Shown here: piece after piece, positions 26,710 through 36,703 of the stretch
How positions within the stretch are numbered: the first letter of the stretch is position 1
Layout: each line of letters starts with the position of its first letter
Assembly (NCBI GenBank): GCA_965229545.1
Contig: OZ245887.1
Span: 1,240,001-1,304,000, forward strand
Origin: Megaera sp965229545
GTDB lineage: Bacteria; Pseudomonadota; Alphaproteobacteria; Rickettsiales; Rickettsiaceae
Reading direction: 5' to 3'
Length of the DNA stretch: 64,000 nt
Notes under the pieces: model-generated
Database searches by the model: none
Told to the model about the DNA's origin: nothing
Seen by the model: the letters and a program-made list of their open reading frames with translations, nothing else
Translations under genes and position numbers: made by a program

Positions 26710-28357
26710 ATGATCAGCAAAGGAGAAACTAAAAATTCTGTAGTTAAAAGGCTATTAATAATTATGGCAGGTTTTGCAGTATTAAATTCATATACGGCCG
26801 AGGCTAATTCCCAAATTGGAAATATAAGTTACTGGTATGATGATGCAGATATCAGGAATGTTATCAGGAATCGCCTTGGTGATAGTGTATATATTGCCCC
26901 TGCAGTACCAAGCAACACTGAATTGATCAAGGATGTAGTAGCAGCTGCTTTGCTTGAGGCACAAGCAGGAAAACCTGCACTAATACCGGTAAATCTGAAT
27001 AATAATCACTGGACGGGGATTGCAATCAGGAGGAAGCTTGATGGTAATATTATCGTATTTTACAACGATTCTTTCGGTACTTCCGTCGGCGGCGTAAGTA
27101 CTCAGAGCGGTCAGTACATTAAGGCCATAAAAAAGATACTACCGACTAGCGAAATTGTTGACTTGAAGGTTCATCAGCAGAATGACGGATCGAGCTGCGG
27201 TGCATTTACGGCCGAGAATCTGATAGCTTTAGCGGGTTTAAGTCAAGTAAACCTAACCCATGAAGCAGCACGAGAATTACTTGGAAAAATTAACGACGCA
27301 CGAACCATCCGTATTCTACACCTTGGTAGCCTGCAAGCAAAAATAATAACAGCAGCTGAAATAATTGAGGGAAGCATAGCCGGTAAGTACGCGGAAGCAG
27401 TAAGCGGAGTTGCCTTTTCCGATATGGCAAATGTTGTAGGAGCTATATCGGACAGGCTTACTCATCTGTATCTGATTGATACCGGCAATATGGGTGTATC
27501 CGGCTGAGACGAGGAATCCGGTTACGGACTGTGGACTCGGGGAAGCTATGGAAGCGGTATATTCAAACCTCAAGATTCTTTGCAAGTAAAGCAGAAATGT
27601 AGGGGAGGATCTATCGGTTTTGACGGCAAGTTGGATGACGATACTATTATCGGTATTGCTCTAAATCATAACCGGACAAAACTTACGCCCAAATCCACTT
27701 CTGAAACCGTAGTAAGTAATATTAGTAACAATACCGGTAGAGGGTTTAGCGGTGATATCAGATCACTCATCGGTAGTCTTTACGGAAGTATCAATATGAA
27801 TGAAAGACTAGTACTCGGCGGTGAGATTAGGCTTGGTCAGGTTGAGTCTAAAGTCAACTATCACTCCCTGATTAACGGCAATAACAGATTCAAATTAAAA
27901 GGGAAATTACTCGGGGGATCGCTAACTGCTGATTATTATTACCCTATAGCTAAACTCTTTCTAGTGCCAAACTTTGGCGTTTCCTATGAGACCGTAAGAT
28001 TCAAGGGCAAGGATCAGGGAAATCTGAAGATTGAAACTTGCTATCCGCAGACCTGCAATTACGGGAGGAATTGCATTAACGGGGCTTTTTGAATTTGGAG
28101 AGTGTCAATTAATCCCTGAAATCAAAGCAGCGTATGAAGCAGGATTTTCCCCTAAATCAAACAGACTAAAGATAAGGAATAGCGGCGGTCTCTCTCTTTC
28201 CGATTACAGGATACCCATGCCGAAAGATTCATACAGACTTGGAGCAAGTATAGGGATTGCATACTCAAGGTTTGAGGCAAGTGCCGGTTATGAGCAGGCA
28301 CGTTACAGGAGTTATTTTGGCAACAGCTTTTATGGAAAGCTGCGGATTAATATCTGA
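26710..28357 (+). pseudogene. Autotransporter with Ulp1-like cysteine-protease passenger, broken by a stop and a frameshift
   Basis: An N-terminal signal peptide (hydrophobic LLIIMAGFAVLNSYTAEA) precedes a Ulp1/C48-like protease domain. Counting from an upstream ATG at 26701, it has His103 in NNNHWTGI, Asp123 in FYNDSFG, Gln159/160 and Cys166 in QNDGSSCGAF, the His-Asp-Gln-Cys order of the clan. After GNMGVSG a TGA (27505-27507) interrupts the frame. The same frame continues as an autotransporter beta-barrel (GYGLWTRGSYGS...GGSIGFDGKL), changes frame near 28050, and ends at FYGKLRINI. The start at 26710 has the better-spaced AAGGAG. An intact version would display or release a ubiquitin/SUMO-type protease; as read, only a truncated passenger can be made. 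Confidence 0.75.
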
Positions 28358-28388
28358 TAAAAACTGACAATAAAAGGGAGGAACAGTC

Positions 28389-28685
28389 ATGGGACGAAAA
28401 AGCAGTTATTTGGAGCAAATAGATAAATTCATCGGTAGGAAAATCTATTTCCTTCGTCTAGCAAAAGGATTGAGTCGTGCTGAGTTATCAAAAGTAATCG
28501 ATGTAACCTATCAACAACTACAAAAGTATGAAAACGGAACCAATCGGGTTTCTGCTTCGAGATTACTGCTAATAGCTAAAGCTCTGGAGCATGAGATACC
28601 ATATTTTTATGAAGGGTTTGAAGGAAGTGATAACAGAGGTGCCCGGTACTGTAGAAAAGCAGGTAGCCGGAATAAATCAAATTAA
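28389..28685 (+). CDS. XRE-family helix-turn-helix regulator
   Basis: The 98-residue protein carries a Cro/C1-type helix-turn-helix at about residues 15-70, with GRKIYFLRLAKGLSRAELS and VTYQQLQKYENGTNRVSASR. The last 20 residues (SDNRGARYCRKAGSRNKSN) look out of frame. The neighbouring frame instead reads GLKEVITEVPGTVEKQVAG, so a small indel near 28615 is likely, but the DNA-binding domain is intact. AGGGAGG precedes the ATG. It lies just upstream of the transfer genes and may control them. Confidence 0.75.
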   Translation: MGRKSSYLEQIDKFIGRKIYFLRLAKGLSRAELSKVIDVTYQQLQKYENGTNRVSASRLLLIAKALEHEIPYFYEGFEGSDNRGARYCRKAGSRNKSN

Positions 28686-28699
28686 CCAAAGGAAACGGT

Positions 28700-29044
28700 A
28701 TGAGTTACAAACAATCAATTTTAAAGATTATACGAAACAGAAAGTTTTTAAAAATAATAAAAAAGCTGCAGCTCGGAAGAATAATCGTAACTTTTTACGC
28801 GTTAATTTCGGTGTTTATTCCGGAGTCCCTGGCAATTGATCTGGATGCGGGAGGAAAGGCTTTTTTTGAGCCTGTAGTTGCCTTTAGCAAGGTGTATACA
28901 CCGGTAGCAATATTCATAGGCGGAGTTGCCGGCCTTGCTTTTACTCCGGGAGAGCCAAAAACAAAAATAGCCGGTGCTGCCGGCGGTATGGCTCTTGGCG
29001 GACTCCTGATTAAAGCAGCGGAAAAAGCATTCGGTATTGTCTAA
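28700..29044 (+). CDS. Candidate F-type pilin precursor (TraA position)
   Basis: The 114-residue protein has a long basic leader, a hydrophobic segment ending ESLAIDLDAGG (possible cleavage near residue 44), and then two hydrophobic helices: VYTPVAIFIGGVAGLAF near 65-82 and IAGAAGGMALGGLLIKAA near 90-108. A loop with charged residues separates them. This is the size and topology of F/VirB2-type pilins. It sits directly before traL, exactly where traA lies in F. The assignment rests on position and topology, as pilins conserve little sequence. It would be the subunit of the mating pilus. Confidence 0.7.
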   Translation: MSYKQSILKIIRNRKFLKIIKKLQLGRIIVTFYALISVFIPESLAIDLDAGGKAFFEPVVAFSKVYTPVAIFIGGVAGLAFTPGEPKTKIAGAAGGMALGGLLIKAAEKAFGIV

Positions 29045-29066
29045 ATTAGCAGGGGAGTTACATATC

Positions 29067-29315
29067 ATGGAACGAATATATCTAAGTAAATGCCTGAACA
29101 GACCCGTAAGAATAATGGGCTCTTCCTTTTTTGGCGTTATCGGGGGAGGAGTAGCAATGCTTTTAATGTGGATATTATTCAGTATGCCGATAGGGATAAT
29201 ATCGTTTGTCGGAGGTTATACCGTCGGTAGGGCATTTGGGATTATCTGGCATAAGGGGAGAATGGCAGAGGTGGATTTACTGGCATCTACCATTTACCGG
29301 GATAATAGGAGGTAA
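29067..29315 (+). CDS. traL: TraL, F-type T4SS pilus assembly protein
   Basis: The 82-residue product (start ATG 29067, after GGGGAG) begins ERIYLSKCLNRPVRIMG. It carries one long hydrophobic region (about residues 20-50) with two possible helices and ends in a basic, soluble tail. Size, layout and its place between the pilin and traE match TraL, an inner-membrane component needed for pilus tip formation. The gene overlaps no neighbour and ends 37 bases before traE. It looks intact. Confidence 0.85.
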   Translation: MERIYLSKCLNRPVRIMGSSFFGVIGGGVAMLLMWILFSMPIGIISFVGGYTVGRAFGIIWHKGRMAEVDLLASTIYRDNRR

Positions 29316-29352
29316 AAACCTGCCGCAATCGCACATGAGGAGATTTTTCTAA

Positions 29353-29952
29353 ATGGAAGATACAAGGCTTATGACGGTTCTTGAAAAAGTAACCGGGCAA
29401 CGGAACATAATAATGATTGTTACCGGAATCCTGCTGTTTAGCAACCTGTTTCTTTGCTTTAGCATAATGAGCATGAATCGTGAAGTGATACTGGTTCCCG
29501 GTATTGATCGGGAATACAGGATAAAAGGCACCGACGTATCCTTAAGTTATCTGGAAGAGTGGAGCAGGACCACACTGGTTGGGTTACTTGATTTAACACC
29601 GAATAATGTACTGCATAAAAAGCGTATGATTCTGCGTCATACCCTAACAGGAAGTATTCAGGATATCAGTCAGTACTTTGCTGAAAAATCGGAGCAGCAT
29701 AAGGAGTTTGATCTGATTACCTATTTTACGGAGACAAAACCGCTGGAAATCGATCCTGAAACTTTGTCGGTAAAGGCAACGGGGATTTTAACCGTCGGTT
29801 ACGGGAAGAGATATTTTGAGGACAGGGAGGCGGAATATCTGCTTGAATTTCAGATGCAGGGAGGAAAGCTCAAACTTAAGAAGTTTACCGAAATCATCAA
29901 ACCGGATTTAAAGAGTCCTGCAAAGAAACAGGAGGAAGAGGAGCAGGTATGA
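29353..29952 (+). CDS. traE: TraE, F-type T4SS inner-membrane core protein
   Basis: The 199-residue protein has a single N-terminal membrane helix (IIMIVTGILLFSNLFLCFSIM) and a periplasmic domain of the VirB8-like fold. Segments typical of TraE include VPGIDREYRIKG and YFTETKPLEIDPE, and it ends in a charged tail. It joins the core complex with TraK, TraB and TraV. The stop overlaps the traK start by four bases (ATGA), showing translational coupling. It is intact. Confidence 0.88.
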   Translation: MEDTRLMTVLEKVTGQRNIIMIVTGILLFSNLFLCFSIMSMNREVILVPGIDREYRIKGTDVSLSYLEEWSRTTLVGLLDLTPNNVLHKKRMILRHTLTGSIQDISQYFAEKSEQHKEFDLITYFTETKPLEIDPETLSVKATGILTVGYGKRYFEDREAEYLLEFQMQGGKLKLKKFTEIIKPDLKSPAKKQEEEEQV

Positions 29953-30791
29953 AAACGGGTCGGAAGAGAATAATCAGCAGTATTATATTTTCATGCCTTG
30001 CGGTAATAACGCAGAGTACCGCTTTTGCTACTTCCCAAGGTCTGGTTGGAAATAGTAACCCTGCAATTGGTGATCCGGGTAAATCCGTTTTAGGGTTACA
30101 GCAATATGAAACGGATGGACCTACAAGGATCAGAGCGGTTGTTAGCTACGGTTTGCAGAACCGTTTTCAAGTGCAGGGGAGGAAAATCAGGGAAGTAATA
30201 GGTCAGGGATTTTTATACAGTATCAACAGCGATGAATCTGGTAACCATGTTTTTATTACGCCTGTTGCTGCGCTAGGCGAGATGATTGATCTGACTTTTA
30301 TCTGTGATAACGATAAGGCTATTGATTTAAGTTTGCAAGTTCTGGAAGGGAGAAGTCAGTCAATACTGATTAACGAAAAGGAATTACCCGTTACTGAAAA
30401 TAGCAGCAAAGAGGTTGCCTGTAATCATGAGCAGGAAATAGCTGCCGTCCATCTACTTAAAATGATGATCAAGGATAGAAAAAGCAGGTATGACGTAGAA
30501 ATCTTCAATAAGAGCGTGCCCAATACCTTGACCAGAGAAGATACCTCCAGTCTTTCGTTTGTTATTGACCGTAGGTACGGCTGGGCAAAAAACAATCTTA
30601 AAGGGCTTAGAGTTGTTATTAAAAATCACGGCTTAGGGTCGATCCGGTTAAGTAGGGAAATCATGAATGATTTATTTGAGGATGTAAAATCGGTACATAT
30701 TGCTCCTGCTTATTTGCGGGGAGGAGAAAGTGCTTTTGCATATGTTATCAGAGATGACGGTAGATTCGGTCAGAACAGGGAGAAGGAATAA
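29949..30791 (+). CDS. traK: TraK, F-type T4SS secretin-like core protein
   Basis: The 280-residue protein starts with a signal peptide (basic, then IISSIIFSCLAVITQSTAFA), so it is exported. The periplasmic part includes VRAVVSYGLQNRFQVQGRKI and, further on, AVHLLKMMIKDR; in F, TraK is the VirB9-like ring partner of TraV and TraB. The segment VHIAPAYLRGGESAFAYVI near the end is typical of the family. It overlaps traE and is followed by traB after 2 bases. It is intact. Confidence 0.85.
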   Translation: MKTGRKRIISSIIFSCLAVITQSTAFATSQGLVGNSNPAIGDPGKSVLGLQQYETDGPTRIRAVVSYGLQNRFQVQGRKIREVIGQGFLYSINSDESGNHVFITPVAALGEMIDLTFICDNDKAIDLSLQVLEGRSQSILINEKELPVTENSSKEVACNHEQEIAAVHLLKMMIKDRKSRYDVEIFNKSVPNTLTREDTSSLSFVIDRRYGWAKNNLKGLRVVIKNHGLGSIRLSREIMNDLFEDVKSVHIAPAYLRGGESAFAYVIRDDGRFGQNREKE

Positions 30792-30919
30792 TCATGAGAA
30801 GTAGCGAAAAAGATTTGCAGGATAGCAAAAAGATCAGAAACCGGCAATTCATCAGGGTTGCTTATGGAATAGTGGCGCTGGCAATAGTTGCTTACGGTTA
30901 TGATTTTGTAGTGGATCTA

Positions 30920-32051
30920 TTACTCTAGCCTTTAAATATTGAACATTATATAGTAGCATAAGCTATTTCTTTCTTTTTAAAATAATTTTGAATTTTTATA
31001 CCATTAAACTGAATTTGTGTTAAATAGGACCGTACATTAATTGTTAAATCTTTTACTGATTTTAGTACTCGAAAATTATTGGAGTTAGCTTTGACATCTT
31101 GGTTTACAAGTTCTTGTGGATTCATATCAGGACAATATGATGGTAAATAAAACAATTCTAGCTTGTCCTTATGTCTTTCTACATAAGCTTTTACCTTTTT
31201 ACTGTGATGCACTCTATGATTATCTAATATCAAAAATATTTTCTGCTTAATTTGTCTGATCAGTCTACCTAAAAATTCAATACACTTTTTGCTGGTAAAA
31301 TTATCTTCAAATACCATCCAGTTCATAAACCCTTGCGGACTAATAGCAGCTAGCATATTACATTTAAATCTTGAGCCACTTCTCTTGATTGCTGGGGTCT
31401 TGCCTTTAAGAGCATATGTTTTACCTCGATTATCTGTTGATTGTATCCCCATTTCATCTCCCCAATAAATTCTAGCACTTTCTTTCATTGCACGAGACTT
31501 GATTTCTGGATATGTGACTGTTAACCATTCTTTTATCTTCTCTGGATTACGTTGATAGGCTGATTTAATTGGTTTTTGAGACGTAAAACCCAATCTATTC
31601 ATAATTTTTCTTATAGAACGCCTGTTATACTGATAAAGGTAATTGGATTCTATATATTCTTGTACCACTTTACTATTCCATAACGTATAATCCATTCCCA
31701 ATTTATCAGGTGTATGTGATAAAATTTTAAATTTTAATTCCTCTTCTTGATTTTTACTGATTTTAGATCCTGTTCCTACCTTTACTCCTAGCTTCTTATA
31801 GCGAAAGCTTTCTTCCTTATAAATTTTGTACTCTTTAAGATATTTCCATATAGAACTCCTAGAAAACCCAAAGGTAATAGATGCTTGTTTCTTGCTTATT
31901 CCATGTATAACTATTGCTTCCACTGCTTTCTTTCTTAATATCTTGAGATCGCTTGGTGATAATTTTTTATTAGACATTTTGTTATTACTCTTGATACAAT
32001 ATCATTATATCATTTCTCTAATGTTAGTTCAATATTTAAAGGCCGGAGTAA
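30920..32051 (-). mobile_element. IS630-family element, copy 2, inside traB
   Basis: A 1,132-base copy in reverse orientation with terminal repeats TTACTC(T/C)(A/G)GCCTTTAA... at both ends, flanked by the TA target duplication (30918-30919 and 32052-32053). The length equals that of the other two copies. Confidence 0.93.
30946..31977 (-). CDS. IS630-family transposase, copy 2
   Basis: 343 residues and nearly identical to copy 1. I see a few changes (KKLGVKV for KKRGVKV, FKILSHTPDKLG for SKILSHTPDELG, TYALKG for TYGLKG). The DDE residues (WGDEMG, LDNHRVHH, MNPQE) and the N-terminal helix-turn-helix are kept, so the gene is intact. It lies antisense to traB. Confidence 0.93.
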   Translation of the reverse strand: MSNKKLSPSDLKILRKKAVEAIVIHGISKKQASITFGFSRSSIWKYLKEYKIYKEESFRYKKLGVKVGTGSKISKNQEEELKFKILSHTPDKLGMDYTLWNSKVVQEYIESNYLYQYNRRSIRKIMNRLGFTSQKPIKSAYQRNPEKIKEWLTVTYPEIKSRAMKESARIYWGDEMGIQSTDNRGKTYALKGKTPAIKRSGSRFKCNMLAAISPQGFMNWMVFEDNFTSKKCIEFLGRLIRQIKQKIFLILDNHRVHHSKKVKAYVERHKDKLELFYLPSYCPDMNPQELVNQDVKANSNNFRVLKSVKDLTINVRSYLTQIQFNGIKIQNYFKKKEIAYATI

Positions 32052-33098
32052 TATTAAACCCGCCGCCGGCTCCCTCAAAACCGTCACAGAATCAGAAAAT
32101 TTCGGTTGAGCTTCCGACAGATAGGTTAGACGGGGGTAAGATATGGTTTAATAATCTTGATCAAAGACTGAAAAAAGAAGAGACGGCAAGAAAAACTTAC
32201 GAAGAAGAGCACAAGGAGCTGCTAAGTAACCTGGAGAAAAAAATCATCAATCAAAACAATAACAGTGAAATTGAATTATTAAAGGAGCAGCTCAGCCGGT
32301 TAAAAAAGGAGTTAGCGGAAACCAACCGGAAGGTAAATGCGAGGAAAGAGGAAACCGCCTTGCCTACGAATAACTATGGCGGTACGACGGCGCACAAAAT
32401 CGGCAGCGTAGAATCTGCTCCTGTTTGAAAAGAACAATATAAAGACGGAGATAGTTACATCCCGGCGGGAAGTTTTGTATCGGGAGTATTAAGAGGCGGT
32501 ATTTCTGCTTCAACCGGTGTTGGAACACCTGCGGAACCGCCGCCTATTTTTATTAGAGTAACGGGACCCGGAGATTTGCCGAAGAATTTCAAGATAGATT
32601 TAACGCGGTGCCGTATTGTTGCCAGCGGTTACGGTCAGATGGCCAATGAGCGGATAGTAGCAAGAGCGGAGACACTTTCCTGCACCGATAGTAAAACCGG
32701 TAAAGTGATAGAGACACAAATAGCCGGGGTAGTACACGGAACGGACAGTAAGAACGGAATAAAGGGAACGGTAGTATCGATGGCCGGCAAGCATTTAAAG
32801 AATGCAGCGCTGGGTGGAATGATCAGTGGTTTTGCGGGCACCGGTAAAAGCGATAAGGGATTCATGTTTAATCCCGGTCTTGGCGCAATTTCAAAGGACA
32901 AGACAGGTATAAAAGAGAAGATTACCGATTCAATGAGTCAAGGAGCCAGTAACGCGGCGGAAAAATTAGCCGACTATCATATGAAGATGGCGGAAGCGGC
33001 GGCACCGGTAATTGAAGTTCCCGGAGCCGTGCCGGTAACGGTATTTTTTTCCAAGGGAGTATATCTCGGTAGTGTCTCGGTAAAAGAGGAGATCAAGC

Positions 33099-33470
33099 AT
33101 GAAAGAAAATAGCGGTTATGGATTTTCGGTAAATAAAAGGAGTATTGGGTTATGTAGTAAACTCATGGTTTTTATTGTTATGCTTTTAGGATTAAGCTCC
33201 TGTGCCGTATACGAGAATAAATTTGATTGTCCCCCGGGAAAAGGTGCTCATTGTAGTTCGGTAGAGGAAATAGAGCAGATGGTAAATAACGGCGGGGTCT
33301 GGAAAGTAAACGGTAAGGTTAAAGTAGCAAAGCAGAAAAAACGTCTTAGGGAAAACTGCTCAGGCGGAAGCTGCGATGACTTTTACGAGTTTGATGACGG
33401 CATAAGAAGCGAAAGTAACCCGCAAGGTAAGACCGGCAATATTAACTATACAGTCAGGAAATCGTCATGA
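33099..33470 (+). CDS. traV: TraV, outer-membrane lipoprotein of the F-type T4SS
   Basis: The 123-residue protein has a hydrophobic signal followed by a lipobox (LLGLSSC), making it a lipoprotein cleaved before the Cys at about residue 36. After the lipobox come cysteine pairs (FDCPPGKGAHCSS and ENCSGGSCDD), as in TraV of F-type systems. It overlaps the end of traB by 14 bases and its stop overlaps the start of traC, so translation is coupled. It anchors the core ring in the outer membrane. It is intact. Confidence 0.85.
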   Translation: MKENSGYGFSVNKRSIGLCSKLMVFIVMLLGLSSCAVYENKFDCPPGKGAHCSSVEEIEQMVNNGGVWKVNGKVKVAKQKKRLRENCSGGSCDDFYEFDDGIRSESNPQGKTGNINYTVRKSS

Positions 33471-36011
33471 TAGAGCAATTATCCGGAGTAAAAGAGAAAT
33501 TTCTGCGGTTTGCAGGTTTTGAAACCAATAGGGAGCTTGGCATTTCCATGCCCGACCATGAGCCGTCTTGTATTAGACCGCCTCGGTAATCCGGGTGACT
33601 GGGGTACACTGTTCTGTTATCGCAGTTTTGATCCTACGCGCGGCATTTTTCGGAACAAGGATGACGGTCTTGGTTTTATTCTGGAAGCGCTGCCGCTTGT
33701 CGGTATTGATGAGAAGGTAATTAAAAATCTGCAGCATTTTTTTGATAAGGAAATGCCGGAGAAGAGTTTCCTGCAGTTTACTTTGATAGCAAGTCACAAG
33801 GTCGGTCATATTTTAAATCTGTGGCGGAAGATGAGAATAGTGGATGATCCGTTTTTAAACAGGATCACGCAGGATAGATTAAAATACATGAAAACTCTTG
33901 CTGAAGATTATGGAAATTCCGGTTTAAAGATTGCCCGTAATTACAGGATTATCATCAGTTTCAATTCAATGCAAATAAGCGCAGAGCAGATTGTCAATTT
34001 CAAAAGGCAATTATGCAAGAAACTTGAATTGCTCAGTCTTGAACCTTTAAGCGTACCTGCGCAGGGGTTAATGGATTTAGCCGATGAAATGATGACGCAG
34101 GAAAATGACATAAACCAGAGGAGTAATAAATTAAATCCGTTAATGCCGTTAAATGAGCAGATTTTAAAGCCCGGAAAAGACCTTGAGGTCAGGGAGCAGG
34201 AAATCAGAGCAGGAAAAGCAATAACGAGAACTTACGGCGTAGCGGAATATCCCGAGTATTGGTCACTGGTTGATATGATCCGGTTACTGGGTGATAAGGG
34301 TGATAAAGGTTCTCCCGGAACCATACCGGCACGTTTTATCATTAATTTTACGGTGGCAAGCGATATGCCGAAGGGTAGTAGTGAGCGGTTAATAGCACGA
34401 GGTGAACAGGTAAGGAAATCAGCAGAGCAGTTTCTGGCAAGATTTGACGGGAATCTAAAACGGGAAGCAGCGGAGTGGGCAGAGGTAATTGACGATTTAA
34501 AAGAAGGAAGAATGGTGTTGAGTTTTAATTTTACGGTCAGTATTACGGCGCCTGCTTTCGTTATGGAAGATGCGGAAGCAGCTTTGATATCGCTTTATAA
34601 CATGAACGGCTTTGAACTTATGCGAATGGACAGGTTTCACCTCCCCCTACAGCTAGCACTTATGCCGATGCAGGCAAGTTATTACTGGCTGGCTCTCCGG
34701 TTCATAAAGCAGAGAATGATATCATTAAGTAAAAAGCTGGTGGCGAAGTTGCCGCTGCATGCAGAATGGCAGGGTAATCCGGTATCCGGAGTTTTACTTC
34801 AAGCCCTGCAAGGACAGTTATTTAACTGGAATCCTTTTTACAAGATTGCCGGCGGCAATTATAACGTACAGATCTATGGGCCCTCAGGAGTAGGTAAGTC
34901 GGTACTGATTCAGGAGACGGCAACAACGATGCTCTCGCATAATGTGCGGATGTTCATTCTGGATATCGGCAAAAGCTATGAGAATATCTGCAAACTGCTT
35001 GGGGGTGAATTTATCCGGTTCGGTAGCGGTAGTGAGATTTCATTAAACCCTTTAAGCGGTCTTGTAGACGAAAGCGGCAAGCTAAAAGAGGCTATACTTG
35101 AGGATGGAAGTCCCGTACCGATAAAAACCATCAGGGCAGGAGAGAAGGAGTATCATGTCTCACTGGATGGGGTCATGTATGCAAAGAACATCATAACAAG
35201 TATGTGCGGTGCCGGTAATAACCCGCACAAGGAAGCATTAATAAAGGATGCTATTTATCGCGCGATAGAACGGAACGGCTCTGATCTTACTATCAGTAAA
35301 ATCGCCGAGGTTCTTAAAAACGGTAACGGAATAGAAAGGGAGCTTGGTGAGACCTTGTTACCTTTTACCGATCGGGGCATGCACGGCAAATATTTTGAAA
35401 ATGCCGCCAATATAACTTTTAAAGAAAAGATAACGGTTTTTGAACTGGAAGAAGTAGCAAAGGAAGAGACGTTATTATCGGTACTTATGCAAGTAGTAGC
35501 CATACAGATATTCATGCAGGTTTTATGTGGAGATAGGTCACAGAAATTCATGCTGGTAGTTGATGAGGCATGGCGAGCACTTGATCATAGTGAGAAGTTT
35601 CTAGCCGAGATGTCAAGAACAATCAGAAAATACGGCGGTTCTCTGGTTACCTGCGTGCAGAACGTAAGTGATTTATCGACAAGCGATCACAGGCGTACAA
35701 TAGCACAGAACAGCGAGTGGACGGTGATGCTGGAGCAAAACAGCAAGGGTTTAAAGGCACTTGAGGGTTCTGCTTATGAATCATTGATACCTCTTATTGA
35801 AACGATACAGTTTGTTAAAGGGAGTCATTCTGAAATGATGCTTTATTCAAGCAGGGTAATGGTAATCGGCAAGTTATTGCTTGATCCGTATGCTCAGGCA
35901 CTTTACTCAACCGATGATAATGATTTCAGGTATTTAAGGGAATTGGAATCAAGAGGCATCGGGCTTGATAAAGCTTTGGAGGAGCTGGTCCGGTATAAGA
36001 GCCAAAGTTAA
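33467..36011 (+). pseudogene. traC: TraC, F-type T4SS ATPase, frameshifted near the N-terminus
   Basis: An ATG at 33467 (overlapping the traV stop) starts MIEQLSGVKEKFLRFAGFE, the expected TraC beginning, but that frame ends near 33586. The rest, from about 33590 on, reads in another frame: YRSFDPTRGIFRNKDDGLGF through the complete ATPase, with Walker A GPSGVGKSVLIQ near 34880 and Walker B LVVDEAWRAL near 35550. It ends KALEELVRYKSQS. TraC is the VirB4-like cytoplasmic ATPase powering pilus assembly. A frameshift near 33555-33610 separates the N-terminal 40 residues. An internal TTG start at 33510 could give a near-full protein. Confidence 0.85.
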
Positions 36012-36062
36012 TGTGGAATGAATATTTATAAGTGAAATTAAAGACGGATATCAAGAGGAATA

Positions 36063-36485
36063 ATGGTGGAGTTTAGAAGAAAAAACATATTACATTTTAT
36101 CGTTTTTTTAATCATCGGCTTGTTAATAGGTAGCATGCTTACTTTAAAATACGCCGATCATGCAGGGCAAACGAAGGTAGTATATATTGCCCGGGAAGAG
36201 TTATTATATCTGGAGAAGGAGCGTATAAGAGCAAGCGGAGAGAAAGATCTGTTTTTTGGGATGATAGGTAACGAGTTACAGAAACTTATTGAAGAGACGG
36301 TTATGGCTTATAAGAACAGGGGAGTAAAAATCATCTACTCAAGTTATGGCGGGATAGTCGGCCAGGATGTGCGCTCAATCTCAGGAGAGGTGCATGCAAA
36401 AATCATTCAAACTCTACAATCAGGAACCGGTAAAAAGGATTCAGCGCCTGATGCAACACAAAATAAACAACAACAGAAAACATGA
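36063..36485 (+). CDS. trbI: TrbI-like F-type T4SS protein
   Basis: The 140-residue protein has an N-terminal membrane helix (LHFIVFLIIGLLIGSMLTL) and a periplasmic part with VVYIAREELLYLEKERI and VMAYKNRGVKIIYSSYGGI. It ends in a polar tail. Position (after traC, before traW), size and topology fit TrbI, which affects pilus outgrowth and retraction. The match is mainly by context. It is intact. Confidence 0.7.
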   Translation: MVEFRRKNILHFIVFLIIGLLIGSMLTLKYADHAGQTKVVYIAREELLYLEKERIRASGEKDLFFGMIGNELQKLIEETVMAYKNRGVKIIYSSYGGIVGQDVRSISGEVHAKIIQTLQSGTGKKDSAPDATQNKQQQKT

Positions 36486-36492
36486 GACTAAT

Positions 36493-36702
36493 ATGAAGAA
36501 CAAAACAGGATAGAAGCAACCGGGCTTTGAGTTTAACTGGAAAAACAAATTGGCTATCTGGCTTGTTATAGTCTTTATAGCTATGGCTATAGGACAGCGG
36601 TCAAAAATATCGGAAAAGCGTTATCGAGATAATGTTGATGAGATCCTGCTTGAGAGGAATGAATTAGAAATACCTGATTTAAGGAGGAAGAAGCAAGGAT
36701 AA
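36493..36702 (+). pseudogene. Small single-pass membrane protein with in-frame TAG
   Basis: From ATG 36493 the frame reads MKNKTG, hits a TAG at 36511-36513, and then runs open through a membrane helix (LAIWLVIVFIAMAIGQ) to the stop at 36702, one base before the traW start. It has about 70 codons. A methionine inside the helix could not restore a full protein. It stands where F has short Trb proteins, but I cannot name it. A stop after six codons suggests the gene is being lost, unless a non-ATG start just after it is used. Confidence 0.5.
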
Positions 36703-36703
36703 C

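Larger units (their letters stand above)
30794..33112 (+). pseudogene. traB: TraB, VirB10-like T4SS core protein, interrupted by IS630 and a stop codon
   Basis: The start (MRSSEKDLQDSKK) gives a cytoplasmic end and a membrane helix (FIRVAYGIVALAIVAYGYDF). IS630 copy 2 then sits at TA 30918-30919. Splicing it out restores VVDLLNPPPAPSKPSQN in frame. A coiled proline-rich region follows, and a TGA at 32426-32428 falls between SAPV and KEQYKDGDSY. The remaining frame to 33112 is the VirB10-like beta-barrel domain (SGVLRGGISAS, CRIVASGYGQ, GFAGTGKS). TraB spans the cell envelope and links to TraK and TraV, so two lesions should abolish assembly. Confidence 0.9.
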
